Shown here: in pieces, positions 16,218-25,076 of the stretch
Layout: each line of letters begins with the position of its first letter
How positions within the stretch are numbered: position 1 is the stretch's first letter
Source: Saprospira grandis str. Lewin
Lineage (GTDB): Bacteria > Bacteroidota > Bacteroidia > Chitinophagales > Saprospiraceae
NCBI RefSeq assembly: GCF_000250635.1
Contig: NC_016940.1
Span: forward strand, 2,652,001-2,716,000
Reading direction: 5' to 3'
Length of the DNA stretch: 64,000 nt
Translations under genes and position numbers: made by a program
The notes under the pieces: model-generated
Database searches by the model: none
What the model was told of the DNA's origin: nothing
What the model saw: the letters and a program-made list of their open reading frames with translations, nothing else

Positions 16218-16362
16218 TTTTGGGGCTGCCCCGCCCTGCGGGCGGGTCGGGCCATTGCGCAGCTCGCAGGTCTGCTCGGCCCTGCAGCGGCGAAGCCGCT
16301 TTGGTCTGCCGCCTTTGGCGGCCCTGCTACAGCCCCTCAGCCTGCGGGCCTTCGGCCCTTTT
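16218..16362 (+). repeat. GC-rich multi-hairpin element, copy 6
   Basis: Opens TTTTGGGGCTGCCCCGCC. It shows four stems in order, including CAGCGGCGAAGCCGCT and CCGCCTTTGGCGG, and ends with CCTGCGGGCCTTCGGCCC. Confidence 0.92.
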
Positions 16363-16390
16363 AAGTATTGGTTTCTAAATTTTGCGGCCA

Positions 16391-16477
16391 GCCTCCCCGA
16401 GGGATTCCTTAGGGAATCCCGTAGAGGGGTGGGTGGGCGGGGACATATAGAGGAATGAGGAGCGCAGCGAGGAATAC
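16391..16477 (+). repeat. Second repeat family (B), copy 2
   Basis: Reverse complement of the 10802-10896 element: GCCTCCCCGAGGGATTCC, then AGGGGTGGGTGGGCGGGGAC and AATGAGGAGCGCAGCGA. It is sandwiched between two family A elements. Confidence 0.85.
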
Positions 16478-16537
16478 CGCTTAAAAGGGAGGGCCAATTG
16501 GCCGAAGAAGAACGCTCCAATAAAACTGATTTGATGA

Positions 16538-16670
16538 GCGGCCCAGCGCTGCGGAGGGGTGGCCGCAGGCCAGACCGAAGGCGAAACGAAGTGAAGCCTG
16601 AAGGGCCGAACAGCCCTGTGAGCCCCGCAGCATAGCGGCGGCCGGCAAGCCGGCCGCGGGCCCCAAAAAA
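16538..16670 (-). repeat. GC-rich multi-hairpin element, copy 7 (GGGCCC subtype)
   Basis: Reverse orientation, ending CCGGCCGCGGGCCCCAAAAA. Nearly identical to the copy at 53932-54067, including GGCGAAACGAAGTG and GGGCCGAACAG. Confidence 0.9.
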
Positions 16671-16707
16671 AGAAGAGCCAACCCACCTTTCGGCAGATTG
16701 GCTCTTC
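16664..16707 (-). terminator. Intrinsic terminator of the large surface-protein gene
   Basis: Stem GAAGAGCCAA (16672-16681) with complement 16698-16707; on the minus strand it is followed by a T-run that doubles as the start of the repeat element. Confidence 0.85.
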
Positions 16708-16728
16708 GGCATGCGGCAAAAGCTCAGC

Positions 16729-19700
16729 TTATCGGAGAAGCGTCACTTGGCCACGAACAGTTTGTACTTCTCCACCAGGGAGTTGGTAAGAGAATACATA
16801 GATATAAACATCACGGGCTTGCAATTCGCCATTGAGGGTACCGTCCCAACCCTCGCGAGGATCGTTATTGTCGCCATCAAAAACAACTTGTCCCCAGCGG
16901 TTGTAGACCTTAAACTCGACAACCTCTACATTACCGCTCAAGCGGTAAGGCAATGGGCGGAAGCTATCGTTTTCTCCATCATTGTTAGGCGTGAACGCGT
17001 TGGCAAATCCAGAGAATTGGACAGGTAGAAGGTTAAGGTAAAGGGTATCAGTAGATTGGCAAGATCCATTGTCGGCAACGATAACGAAAGCCAAAGGATT
17101 TTGCGTAGTATCTAGAGTCGTTACGGTAGTTTGGTAAGCGTTGGCATCGGCCACATCAGAGGCGGGAGACCAAACATAGCTTACACCAGTTTCTGCGCCA
17201 GAGGTACCGGCGGCGATATCAATTGTGCTACCGACAGGCATGCTTGTATCCTGAACGCTAGGACTTACAATATAAGGAGCGATAACAGGGTAGCGAACCT
17301 CGGCAGTAGCGGTAGCAGAGCAACCGTTAACATCTGTAGCAGTGAGGGTATAAGTACCTTCAGTAACCCCATTGAGATTAGTCACTGTATCGCCAGTGCT
17401 CCATAGGTAGCTGTAAGTAAATACGCCTGTGCTATCGGGCCATCCAGCTTGAACATTAGCGGCAAGGTCTTCACAGTTAGTTACATCAATAGCTACTTCG
17501 GGGTCATCTTCTAGGACCACTAGGCCATCGAGGCTAGTTTCACAAACGCCACCATCTAGAGTAACCGTTACCGAGTAAGTACCTGCAGAGAGGTTGCTTA
17601 CATCTTGGGTCGTTTCTCCATTAGACCAGAGGTAAGTGATTTGGTTAGATCCAGAGCTGAGAGAGTTCACTTCGATATCGTAGAAACCGTTGCTAGCGCC
17701 AACACAGATTTGCTCTTCACGAGCGACTACGCGGGCTTCGATGCTTCCACCGACAAGGTTGAAGGTAGCGCTATCTTGGCATCCACCTGCACCAGTAACA
17801 GTAACAGAGTAAGTACCGATAGAGAGGTCAGAGAGGTCTTCAGAGCTAGCGCCATTAGACCAAACGAAAGTATAGCTATTATCGCCAGAGACCGTCAAGT
17901 CGATATTACCATTATCTAGACCACAAACGGGGCTATTCACATTGGCATTGTCAATATTTACGGTAGAGCCTCCAACGGTATAGCTATCGGTAAAGGTACA
18001 GCCATTTTGATCTGTAATCGTTAAGCTATAGGTACCGGGCGTCAAGTTAGAGAGTGTATTAACAGCAGTTGCGCCATTGCTCCATTGGTAATCCAAAGAG
18101 TTGGGGTTACCTGGAACGGGGTCGCCAGCCATAGACTGAACTGCGGTAATTTCGATAGATCCATTGGCGGGGCAGCTTGTAGCGTCTGTAATATTTACAG
18201 TAACGGTGGGGGCTTGAGCAAAAGGACCAAATACATTGATGTTATTGGCTACAGACTGACAGCCATTGGCATCAGTAGCGGTAACTGTATAACTGCCCAA
18301 AGGCAAGTTAATCGCAATTGCTGTAGTTTGGCTAGCTGCATTAGCATCCCATTGGAAGCTATAAGGGGTAGTACCACCAACAGCGCCCACTTGAGCGGCA
18401 CCGTCTACAGTGTTCCAGCAAGAAGTACCAATAAGGGTATCGAGGCTAACGATAAACTCAGCAGGCTCGGCAATAGTAATGGTATCCGAGTAAGCTACAC
18501 AACCGAAAGAGTCGTAAGCCACCGCATAGTAAGTATCGGGCATAAGGCCAGAGAAGCTAGCGGTATCGGGTGTATTGACGAAAGCAATTTGGCTATCGGC
18601 AGCATTGTAGAGGGTAAAGTCATAATTGGGGCCCAAGTCACCTTGCGTACCCAATAGTTGGATCATACCATCATTGGCTTGGTAGCAGCTAATATCCATG
18701 CTGCTCACTGTAGAGACCTGAGTGGGGTTAGCACAAGGAGTTGTACAGCAAGTAAATAGGGTAGCGGCATTATCGGGGCAAGGTCCAGCACCACCTAGGG
18801 CACGAACCTGAATTTGGAAGCATTCTCCATCGCGGAAGCCAGTGACCAATACACTGTCTTGAGCCAAAGGAACAGCTACCCAAGTAGCGCCAGAATCTAG
18901 GCTATATTCCCAGCCAGTAGCACCAGCAGAACCGCTCCATTCAAAGAGAATTTCACTGGTGTAATTTGTGGGAATACCACAGCTAACCACAGGAGCGGGA
19001 ATAGTTGTATTGATAACAATCTCTGTAGAGTCTACCATTGGACAACCCGCTTCGATCACCGTACCGTAGTAGGTGGTAGTACCAGCAGGGAAGACCGAAG
19101 GAGAATCTGTAGAATCATTGATGATCGCTACATTAGGTGACCAGTCATAGACCAATAGCGGCTGAAGGATACAGTTGCTAAAGGTAACTACTGGACGAAT
19201 AGAAGTTGTTGTGGGAGAACCCAAAGAGCCAGGAATACAGCCACTCACTCCATCGGCAAAATCACCGATTCCAGAGACATATGGAGTCGTTTCTGCGGCC
19301 ACATCATCATCAGAAGTCCAGTTAACGTTATCAAAGCAGAACTCTACCAATAGGCTAGAAGTACCATCCCATTCGTAAGGGCTGCTAAAGGGGATTAGGT
19401 TAGCTCCTACAGCAGTGGTATAAGTACCGCTGTAAACAACAGTGGAACTAGGGGGGGTTAGGAAAGTAGCTGCTCCTGTAGGAATAGACGTTAGGGTAGT
19501 ACAGGCCAAAGAGACTGTAAAGTTACTAAAAGGTAGTGAGCTATTTTTAGCTACTACATCTAGCGTCATGTCGTTAAGTAGGCCAGGCTGTACTCCAGCA
19601 GCCAGCAATTCGCTAGCGGGAATAATCATTTGGAAGCGACTATCCTCAAAAAGTCCACGGAAAGGCTGGGGAGAGGTAGTTGTAGCTGTACCAACAGTCA

Positions 19701-21702
19701 CCTGTTGTTGAGGACCACTGCAAGGACCAGGATTTGGTCCACAAGCGCCAGAGCTCATTCCGCCAGAACCCGTACCATAGTTCATGGCCAATACAACTGT
19801 ATCGCCAGGACAAATAGTATCGGTAGCGGGAGTAATATCGGGAATTCCCGTGCGGAACTTCAAGCCAATAGTATCGCTACCGACACAAGCTCCATAATCA
19901 TATTCTACATAGTAAGTAACCGAGTCGCCAGGAGCACCTACTAATGAGCCTGTAGGACTAGCAACATTTGTTGCGCTAAGGTCATTCACTCGAGTAGCTG
20001 GAGAAGAGGTCCAAGTCCAGTTACCATTGATTAAGTCAATGCCAGGTCCAGTTGCATTGGTGGTAAAGTTCAAGGCATTGGGCTGACCATTCTGACAAAG
20101 TGAAGTATCAGAAGGTAAGCTAACGACATCAAGAGGAAGATCCACTAATGAAATACTTACGGTATCCGTAGTCACACAACTTGCTCCAGTAACGGGGTCA
20201 GGAGTAGTGATAAACTGTACCTCATAAGTAATGACATCACCAGCTACTGTAGAAGCAGGAACACTAGCAATGGGGTTACGAATAGTATCATCGCTAAGTG
20301 GAGCTGCAGGTCCAGCAATCTGTACCCAGTTAAAGCTACCAGCCACAGAGCCCCCTGGGCCCAAAGAGAAGGTTTGTGCACCTAACTGAATATCTTGAGC
20401 CACACCAGCACAAATAGCCGTGTCACTAGCCGTAACATTTACCCCAGGAATCACTAGGCTAAAGCCAAGGTAAGCCGGAAGCGGAATGGGACAAGCATTA
20501 TCCGTTACCGCAATGGTAAAGTTATTTACCCCAATTTGAGCATTACAAGTACGAATCTGTACATAGAGCTCCAAAGAGTCAGGGCGGTTAGGATCAGGAT
20601 TAAACTGGAAAATGCTAAAGTTAGCAGGTCCAAATACAGTCCCAATATTTGAGTTGTTCGGATCCAAAGAAAGTGTATCGCCATCAGGGTCTACAGCTGT
20701 AATCTGAAACTCTAGGGTATCACACTGACAAGTAACAAAGGTACGGTTAGTGGTATCATAGGTTCCTCCACCCGATACAATAGGCTCTGTATTGTTTACC
20801 CCTGTATTCGTACAGTTGTTCAATACTACCACTTGCATATCACGCATGATCGTACTAATGGTATCGCCATTGCGCACCTCATATACTCTTACTGCAGCAA
20901 CAGAGGTCTGGGCAATACTAGGCGTAAAGGTCATCTGCCCCGTGTTGGTATTAAATACCATACCGTTGGCCGGTGTAGTAAAGAAAGGCTGAGCCGCAGT
21001 AGCTCCCCCCTGAAAAATATAAGGATCAGCAGGACCAGTCTGGAAAGGCGTGATCATCTCATAAATCAAAGAGTCTCCATCTACATCAATCGCCCCATGG
21101 TTAAAGGTAAAGGGCTGCCCAGCACAAATATAAGGCGTAGGCAAAGAGGTAAATCGAGGCGAGTTGTTACAAAGCCCATTTGTGTTGTTAATGGTTGTCT
21201 GAATGGCCATCGACTGGCCACCAGCATTATCTCCATTAGTAATGTTACTGTTCCGACAACAGGTATTCCAAGACACTACCCAAGAATCACAAGCCGAAGG
21301 CAAGGTGACCGTAGCCGTGTACTCATAAACCTGCGTACCCTGAATAGTACCCGCACCACCACAAGTGGTGTTAGGCAACTCATCTGGACAAACAGGGGTG
21401 ATCTCATCACCAAAGCGACTTCCCGCATTAAAGGTGATGTTGGGCTCCGCCAAACCACAGTTTGGCGCCGTTAAACTTACCGATAAACTGTTAGGCATAG
21501 AAATACCATCGCAATCTCGGTATAGTTGAAATGTTACCTGATACTGGTTGTTCCCCAGACAGGTATAGTAGACGTCCCCACCAACAATGTGGCTGGCTTG
21601 CGCATCTCCTGCCGAAAATAGCAAGAAAAACAAGGGTAGAAACAGACCTAAGGCCCACCTACTCAGAGACGTAATACTCCAATGTAAACTTTTGTATTCC
21701 AA
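16729..21702 (-). CDS. SprB-like repeat surface protein with gliding/T9SS type B C-terminal domain
   Basis: A 1657-residue protein with a signal peptide (about residues 1-36, ending DAQA). An N-terminal domain (ASHIVGGDVYYTCLGNNQYQ) common in Bacteroidota surface proteins is followed by beta-sandwich modules. From about 1000 to 1500 there is a series of SprB repeats of the form G(T/S)Y(S/T)(V/L)T(V/I)TD.NGC, such as LPLGSYTVTATDANGC. The last ~90 residues (FANAFTPNNDGENDSFRPLP, VYNRWGQVVFDG, GWDGTLNGE) are the gliding-associated, type B T9SS sorting domain. It should be exported by T9SS and displayed on the cell surface, as SprB adhesins that ride the gliding machinery are. No PorP/SprF partner is adjacent. 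A terminator follows and a candidate promoter lies upstream. Confidence 0.92.
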   Translation of the reverse strand: MEYKSLHWSITSLSRWALGLFLPLFFLLFSAGDAQASHIVGGDVYYTCLGNNQYQVTFQLYRDCDGISMPNSLSVSLTAPNCGLAEPNITFNAGSRFGDEITPVCPDELPNTTCGGAGTIQGTQVYEYTATVTLPSACDSWVVSWNTCCRNSNITNGDNAGGQSMAIQTTINNTNGLCNNSPRFTSLPTPYICAGQPFTFNHGAIDVDGDSLIYEMITPFQTGPADPYIFQGGATAAQPFFTTPANGMVFNTNTGQMTFTPSIAQTSVAAVRVYEVRNGDTISTIMRDMQVVVLNNCTNTGVNNTEPIVSGGGTYDTTNRTFVTCQCDTLEFQITAVDPDGDTLSLDPNNSNIGTVFGPANFSIFQFNPDPNRPDSLELYVQIRTCNAQIGVNNFTIAVTDNACPIPLPAYLGFSLVIPGVNVTASDTAICAGVAQDIQLGAQTFSLGPGGSVAGSFNWVQIAGPAAPLSDDTIRNPIASVPASTVAGDVITYEVQFITTPDPVTGASCVTTDTVSISLVDLPLDVVSLPSDTSLCQNGQPNALNFTTNATGPGIDLINGNWTWTSSPATRVNDLSATNVASPTGSLVGAPGDSVTYYVEYDYGACVGSDTIGLKFRTGIPDITPATDTICPGDTVVLAMNYGTGSGGMSSGACGPNPGPCSGPQQQVTVGTATTTSPQPFRGLFEDSRFQMIIPASELLAAGVQPGLLNDMTLDVVAKNSSLPFSNFTVSLACTTLTSIPTGAATFLTPPSSTVVYSGTYTTAVGANLIPFSSPYEWDGTSSLLVEFCFDNVNWTSDDDVAAETTPYVSGIGDFADGVSGCIPGSLGSPTTTSIRPVVTFSNCILQPLLVYDWSPNVAIINDSTDSPSVFPAGTTTYYGTVIEAGCPMVDSTEIVINTTIPAPVVSCGIPTNYTSEILFEWSGSAGATGWEYSLDSGATWVAVPLAQDSVLVTGFRDGECFQIQVRALGGAGPCPDNAATLFTCCTTPCANPTQVSTVSSMDISCYQANDGMIQLLGTQGDLGPNYDFTLYNAADSQIAFVNTPDTASFSGLMPDTYYAVAYDSFGCVAYSDTITIAEPAEFIVSLDTLIGTSCWNTVDGAAQVGAVGGTTPYSFQWDANAASQTTAIAINLPLGSYTVTATDANGCQSVANNINVFGPFAQAPTVTVNITDATSCPANGSIEITAVQSMAGDPVPGNPNSLDYQWSNGATAVNTLSNLTPGTYSLTITDQNGCTFTDSYTVGGSTVNIDNANVNSPVCGLDNGNIDLTVSGDNSYTFVWSNGASSEDLSDLSIGTYSVTVTGAGGCQDSATFNLVGGSIEARVVAREEQICVGASNGFYDIEVNSLSSGSNQITYLWSNGETTQDVSNLSAGTYSVTVTLDGGVCETSLDGLVVLEDDPEVAIDVTNCEDLAANVQAGWPDSTGVFTYSYLWSTGDTVTNLNGVTEGTYTLTATDVNGCSATATAEVRYPVIAPYIVSPSVQDTSMPVGSTIDIAAGTSGAETGVSYVWSPASDVADANAYQTTVTTLDTTQNPLAFVIVADNGSCQSTDTLYLNLLPVQFSGFANAFTPNNDGENDSFRPLPYRLSGNVEVVEFKVYNRWGQVVFDGDNNDPREGWDGTLNGELQARDVYIYVFSYQLPGGEVQTVRGQVTLLR

Positions 21703-22106
21703 GGCTATATTACATTTGAAGGGTTAAATAAAAATGTTTTTCAATCCACTAATAAAGGGCTAAAATGCAGTCGCACAGCCCCTTTAAAAGTTACTAACAA
21801 AGTTAGCATTTTAATAATAAAAATTTAAAATCAACGGCCAATTCTATAAATTTTAATCATATCTATAGCAGCTCCTTACCCAATAAAAAAATAAAGGCTT
21901 AACTATTAAAACTATTATTTTTGCCTTTACGCTGCTTGCCGTAAAACTTTTGTTGCCGCCCGCTCTCCCCAAAAAAGACAAGCCCCAAGCCCATTTTGAA
22001 AATGATCCCCAAAAGTTAAGCCTTTAAGGATCGAGCCCCGCTGCCCAACCCAAAAGTCAAAACAAAAAGTTATCTTCGCAGCATTTCTATAAGCCGAATC
22101 TTGATT
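21703..22106. other. Divergent intergenic region, AT-rich half and GC-richer half
   Basis: Separates the surface-protein gene from the NUDIX operon. The left half is AT-rich with short runs of A and T and holds the candidate promoter described at 21798. A TATTTTTG match on the + strand lies at 21916-21923 and a weaker TATCTTCG at 22071-22078; neither has a good upstream box. No gene, RNA or GC-rich element is seen. Confidence 0.6.
21798..21805 (-). promoter_or_regulatory. Candidate -7 box for the large surface-protein gene
   Basis: TAACTTTG on the minus strand, about 95 bases before the start codon, inside an AT-rich gap. The -33 region is only T-rich, without a clear TTTG. Confidence 0.4.
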
Positions 22107-22676
22107 ATGTACACGATCTTCCACGGACCCCACCACATCCAACTCCTCGAAGGCCCCCAAATCTGGAAGGCCGAGCAAATTAGAGCCCTCCTCCTTAGCT
22201 TTGAATCCGCCAGTACTCCTCAAAAACGACTGATTCCCGCTAAAGGATTAGATGCTCTCTGGAAAAATGTATTGGCCCAATTCCATTACCTCGAAGCCGC
22301 AGGAGGCTTGGTCCATTACCAAGAGGATGTACTCGCCATCTACCGCTTCAACCGCTGGGACCTCCCCAAAGGCAAAATCGAAAAAGGAGAATCTCCAGAA
22401 CAAGCCGCTCTCCGAGAGGTTGAGGAGGAAACTGGCCTGGCCGCTCTCGAACTCGGCCCCAAATTACCTTCTACTTATCATATTTACTGGAACCCCTATA
22501 AGTCGCTCTGGTCGCTCAAAAAAACGCATTGGTTCCAAATGAAGGCCCTAGCCAATGGCCCCCTCATCCCCCAAACCGAAGAAGGTATCGAAGAATTAGC
22601 CTGGCGCCCCCTCCAAGCTATGAAAACCGAAGCGAATACTTACGCTAGTATCGCCGAACTGCTTAAATCCTGCTAA
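22107..22676 (+). CDS. NUDIX hydrolase
   Basis: A 189-residue protein; the ATG at 22107 is chosen over a TTG six bases before. The Nudix box fits GX5EX7REUXEEXGU exactly: G89, E95, R103-E104, E107-E108, G110. It hydrolyses nucleoside diphosphate derivatives with Mg. An N-terminal ~65-residue extension precedes the domain. Its stop codon is immediately followed by the folK start. In some bacteria a Nudix enzyme removes pyrophosphate from dihydroneopterin triphosphate in folate synthesis. The folK linkage makes that attractive, but it is inference. Confidence 0.9.
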   Translation: MYTIFHGPHHIQLLEGPQIWKAEQIRALLLSFESASTPQKRLIPAKGLDALWKNVLAQFHYLEAAGGLVHYQEDVLAIYRFNRWDLPKGKIEKGESPEQAALREVEEETGLAALELGPKLPSTYHIYWNPYKSLWSLKKTHWFQMKALANGPLIPQTEEGIEELAWRPLQAMKTEANTYASIAELLKSC

Positions 22677-23165
22677 ATGGCTCTCGCTCTACTCGCTCTG
22701 GGCTCCAATATGGGCCGCCCCAGAGATTTCCTGCAGTTCGCCCTCAATGAACTGACCCAATTGGGACAAATTACCGCCCAATCCGATGTCTACCTCACCG
22801 CCGCCTGGGGCCTAGAAGATCAAGCCGATTTCGAAAATATGGCCCTGGCCCTGCAGTGCAAACTCAAGCCAGAAGAACTCCTCCAGGCTTGTCTGAATAT
22901 AGAAGCTAAGGCCGGCCGTATCCGCAAACAAAAATGGGGACCCCGCTGCCTCGATATCGATATCCTCTTCTATGATGAGCTGGTCCTCAATACCCCAACA
23001 CTCCAAATCCCGCACCCCCAACTCCACCTCCGACGATTTGTCCTCGAACCCCTTCAGCAAATTCAACCTCACTTTATCCACCCCCAACTGCAGCTATCTG
23101 TACAAGATCTACTCGATCGCTGCCAAGATCCGCTTCCTGTTCAAAAAATAGCCTCCCAAAACTAA
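22677..23165 (+). CDS. folK: 6-hydroxymethyl-dihydropterin pyrophosphokinase
   Basis: A 162-residue cytoplasmic enzyme that transfers pyrophosphate from ATP to 6-hydroxymethyl-7,8-dihydropterin, the step before dihydropteroate synthase. Signatures are LALLALGSNMGRPRDFLQFA at the N-terminus, RKQKWGPRCLDIDILFYDE (about residues 82-100, with the metal-binding DIDI aspartates) and IPHPQLHLRRFVLEPL. Length is typical. It starts at the base after the NUDIX stop codon, which indicates translational coupling, and ends 4 bases before the kinase gene. Confidence 0.95.
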   Translation: MALALLALGSNMGRPRDFLQFALNELTQLGQITAQSDVYLTAAWGLEDQADFENMALALQCKLKPEELLQACLNIEAKAGRIRKQKWGPRCLDIDILFYDELVLNTPTLQIPHPQLHLRRFVLEPLQQIQPHFIHPQLQLSVQDLLDRCQDPLPVQKIASQN

Positions 23166-23169
23166 CATC

Positions 23170-23829
23170 ATGCAAATCGCTAACGGTAATTATATTGTTA
23201 TTGAAGGAAATATCGGCACCGGCAAAACCTCTTTCTCCGAGCTGCTGGCCAAAGATCTTAATGCCCGCCTAATCCTCGAAGAGTTTTCCGATAATCCTTT
23301 CCTCCCCCTCTTCTACAAAAATCCCGAACGCTACGCCTTTCCCGTAGAGCTCTTCTTCATGACCGAAAGACACAAACAACTCCAAGAGGTCCTGATGAAT
23401 CCCGACCTCTTCCAACAATACACCATAGCCGATTATGTTTTCTCCAAAACCCTGCTCTTCGCCGGCCAAAACCTCCGCGGAGAAGAACTCCGCCTCTTCC
23501 AACGCCTGTTTACGACCCTCAATTCTATCTTCCCCCAACCCGACCTGCTGGTCTACCTCCACCGATCGGTCCCCGAACTAATCCGACAAATTAAGAAGCG
23601 TAACCGCAGCTATGAACAAGATATCGCCCCCGATTATCTCAAGAAAATCCAACAGGCCTATTTCAATTTCTTCCGCCTCCAACAAAACGAAATCCCTATC
23701 CTGGTCCTCGATGTAGAAGGGATGGATTTTGTCCACAATCCCGAGGATTACCAACTCTTACTCGACCTGATCGCCCAACCCTACGAAAAAGGCCTGCATT
23801 TCTGGAAAGGTAGAGCAGAAGGATTCTAA
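23170..23829 (+). CDS. Deoxynucleoside kinase
   Basis: A 219-residue P-loop kinase of the deoxyadenosine/deoxyguanosine kinase family, which phosphorylates deoxynucleosides for salvage. The Walker A is in VIEGNIGTGKTSFSELLAKD (about residues 9-28). EEFSDNPFLPLFY, the DYVFSKTLLFAGQNL segment and the lid-type RQIKKRNRSYEQDI (about 137-150) match the family. The gene follows folK by 4 bases, and a FolK-deoxynucleoside kinase pair is a recurrent Bacteroidota arrangement. A GC-rich element begins 3 bases after its stop. Nucleoside preference cannot be decided from sequence alone. Confidence 0.92.
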   Translation: MQIANGNYIVIEGNIGTGKTSFSELLAKDLNARLILEEFSDNPFLPLFYKNPERYAFPVELFFMTERHKQLQEVLMNPDLFQQYTIADYVFSKTLLFAGQNLRGEELRLFQRLFTTLNSIFPQPDLLVYLHRSVPELIRQIKKRNRSYEQDIAPDYLKKIQQAYFNFFRLQQNEIPILVLDVEGMDFVHNPEDYQLLLDLIAQPYEKGLHFWKGRAEGF

Positions 23830-23832
23830 TCC

Positions 23833-24045
23833 TTTTTTGGGGCTGCCCCGCCTTGCAGGCGGGTCGGGCTGTTTACTTCGTCGAACTGGCGCCCCTTTGG
23901 GGCTGGTTGTCGCAGCTCGCTGTTACTTGCTTCGCTGCGTCGGCTCCCGTTGGTCGGGTCGCTCGGCCCTGCGCGGGCTGGGTCTGCCGCCTGCGGCGGC
24001 CCTGCTGTCCATCCCTCAGCCTGCGGGCCTTCGGCCCTGTAGGAT
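23833..24045 (+). repeat. GC-rich multi-hairpin element, copy 8
   Basis: Starts TTTTTTGGGGCTGCCCCGCC just after the kinase stop codon, in sense direction. It is longer than most, with an extra internal stretch near 23885-23965, and ends CTGCGGGCCTTCGGCCCTG. Confidence 0.9.
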
Positions 24046-24085
24046 GGATATATATACCTTGGGTTCGACCCCCGCTTAAAACCAA

Positions 24086-24658
24086 CTACCAATCTGGCTG
24101 GCTGTATAATTCACCAACATCTAGTTTGTAATATACATCGTTTCGCTCTTTAGCATAGCTTGAATCAGGGTAGTAATCAACTCTTGATGAAGAATAAGTT
24201 TTTATTTTGTATACCACTATTCTATCCTCAAATATTTTTGCCCAGCCTATGACATAATATCCACAATATGCGTAGTCATAAGTTTTGATAATTAACTCCC
24301 CATCCTTGATTAAATAATAACCAGTATAGCCATTAACCATATTATTAGCCACCTCATTATTTAGACTGTCTAGTGCTGTACTACTATACAGCTTACCGTC
24401 TGCAAAAAAACGCATAAAATGACATCTTGGTGGATCATAAGCATCTGGGTCTTCACATATATAATAGATCGCAGTTGTATCTATCAAATCTTTGGGGTAA
24501 AGGTCCTCTGCTTTAGTCACATACCAATCTTTAAACTTTTTAGGAATGACATTTCCTCTAGCTGTTCTCTTAGCAGAACAAATAGCGCAAGAATATTGCA
24601 GCAAAAGCAGCAAGCCAACTAGAGCCAGTTGATATGAGTGGTAGTTCTTCTTTTTCAT
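24086..24658 (-). CDS. Hypothetical lipoprotein
   Basis: A 190-residue protein; the ATG at 24658 (MKKKNYHSYQLALVGLLLLL) is preferred over one 9 bases upstream. A hydrophobic segment is followed by LLQYSC, a plausible lipobox. The mature part is rich in Tyr and Asp with alternating beta-type stretches (YTGYYLIKDGELIIKTYDYA). The coding DNA is visibly more AT-rich than its neighbours, which may mean a different origin. I do not recognise the family. It stands alone beside the array module. Confidence 0.6.
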   Translation of the reverse strand: MKKKNYHSYQLALVGLLLLLQYSCAICSAKRTARGNVIPKKFKDWYVTKAEDLYPKDLIDTTAIYYICEDPDAYDPPRCHFMRFFADGKLYSSTALDSLNNEVANNMVNGYTGYYLIKDGELIIKTYDYAYCGYYVIGWAKIFEDRIVVYKIKTYSSSRVDYYPDSSYAKERNDVYYKLDVGELYSQPDW

Positions 24659-24859
24659 GAAAAGCATCTATTTTATATCTCAAGATGCTCATTTATTTGG
24701 TTTCCCCTATTTTTTTTGGTCTGGTGTAGTTAATGGGGGGAATAGAAAGCAAAGAAGGGCTTTAGCCCGCTCTTTGCATAGACCCACAAGCATGGGCTTC
24801 AGCCCATGGAGATAACCCTTGATAGGAGACCATTCAAAGTTTTGTATTTCCTCTTTCTG
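24659..24859. other. Gene-free segment with two small hairpins
   Basis: Contains GGGCTTTAGCCC flanked by CAAAGA...TCTTTG (around 24749-24778) and ATGGGCTTCAGCCCAT (around 24794-24809). No gene is seen. Confidence 0.5.
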
Positions 24860-25023
24860 CGCCTAGGGACAAGCCCCTAGGCTAGCTTTTTAGACAGCCC
24901 TCTTCGAGGGCCTTGGGATGCAGACAGCTTCGCTACAATGACTTAGCAAGAAGATACATACTCACAATTGAGGCCCTTTAGGGCTGACTCCATTTGATTA
25001 GCCTAGGGGCTTGTCCCTAGGCG
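24860..25023 (+). repeat. 164-bp element with perfect 25-bp terminal inverted repeats (MITE-like), copy 1
   Basis: The left end (24860-24884) and right end (24999-25023) are exact reverse complements over 25 bases. Each is itself a hairpin built on CCTAGGGACAAGCCCCTAGG. Internal stems CAGCCCTCTTCGAGGGC-like and GGCCCTTTAGGGC lie between. No ORF and no obvious target duplication. An inverted, partly truncated copy is at 53730-53880. Confidence 0.88.
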
Positions 25024-25076
25024 ATAGTAGTAAACAGCCCCATCTTTTAGCTAAAATAAGGAAGAGGAGTACTGAA

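Noticed and set aside
21927-22223. A 98-residue minus-strand frame overlapping the start of the NUDIX gene
   Set aside because: Antisense to a well-supported gene and without family features.
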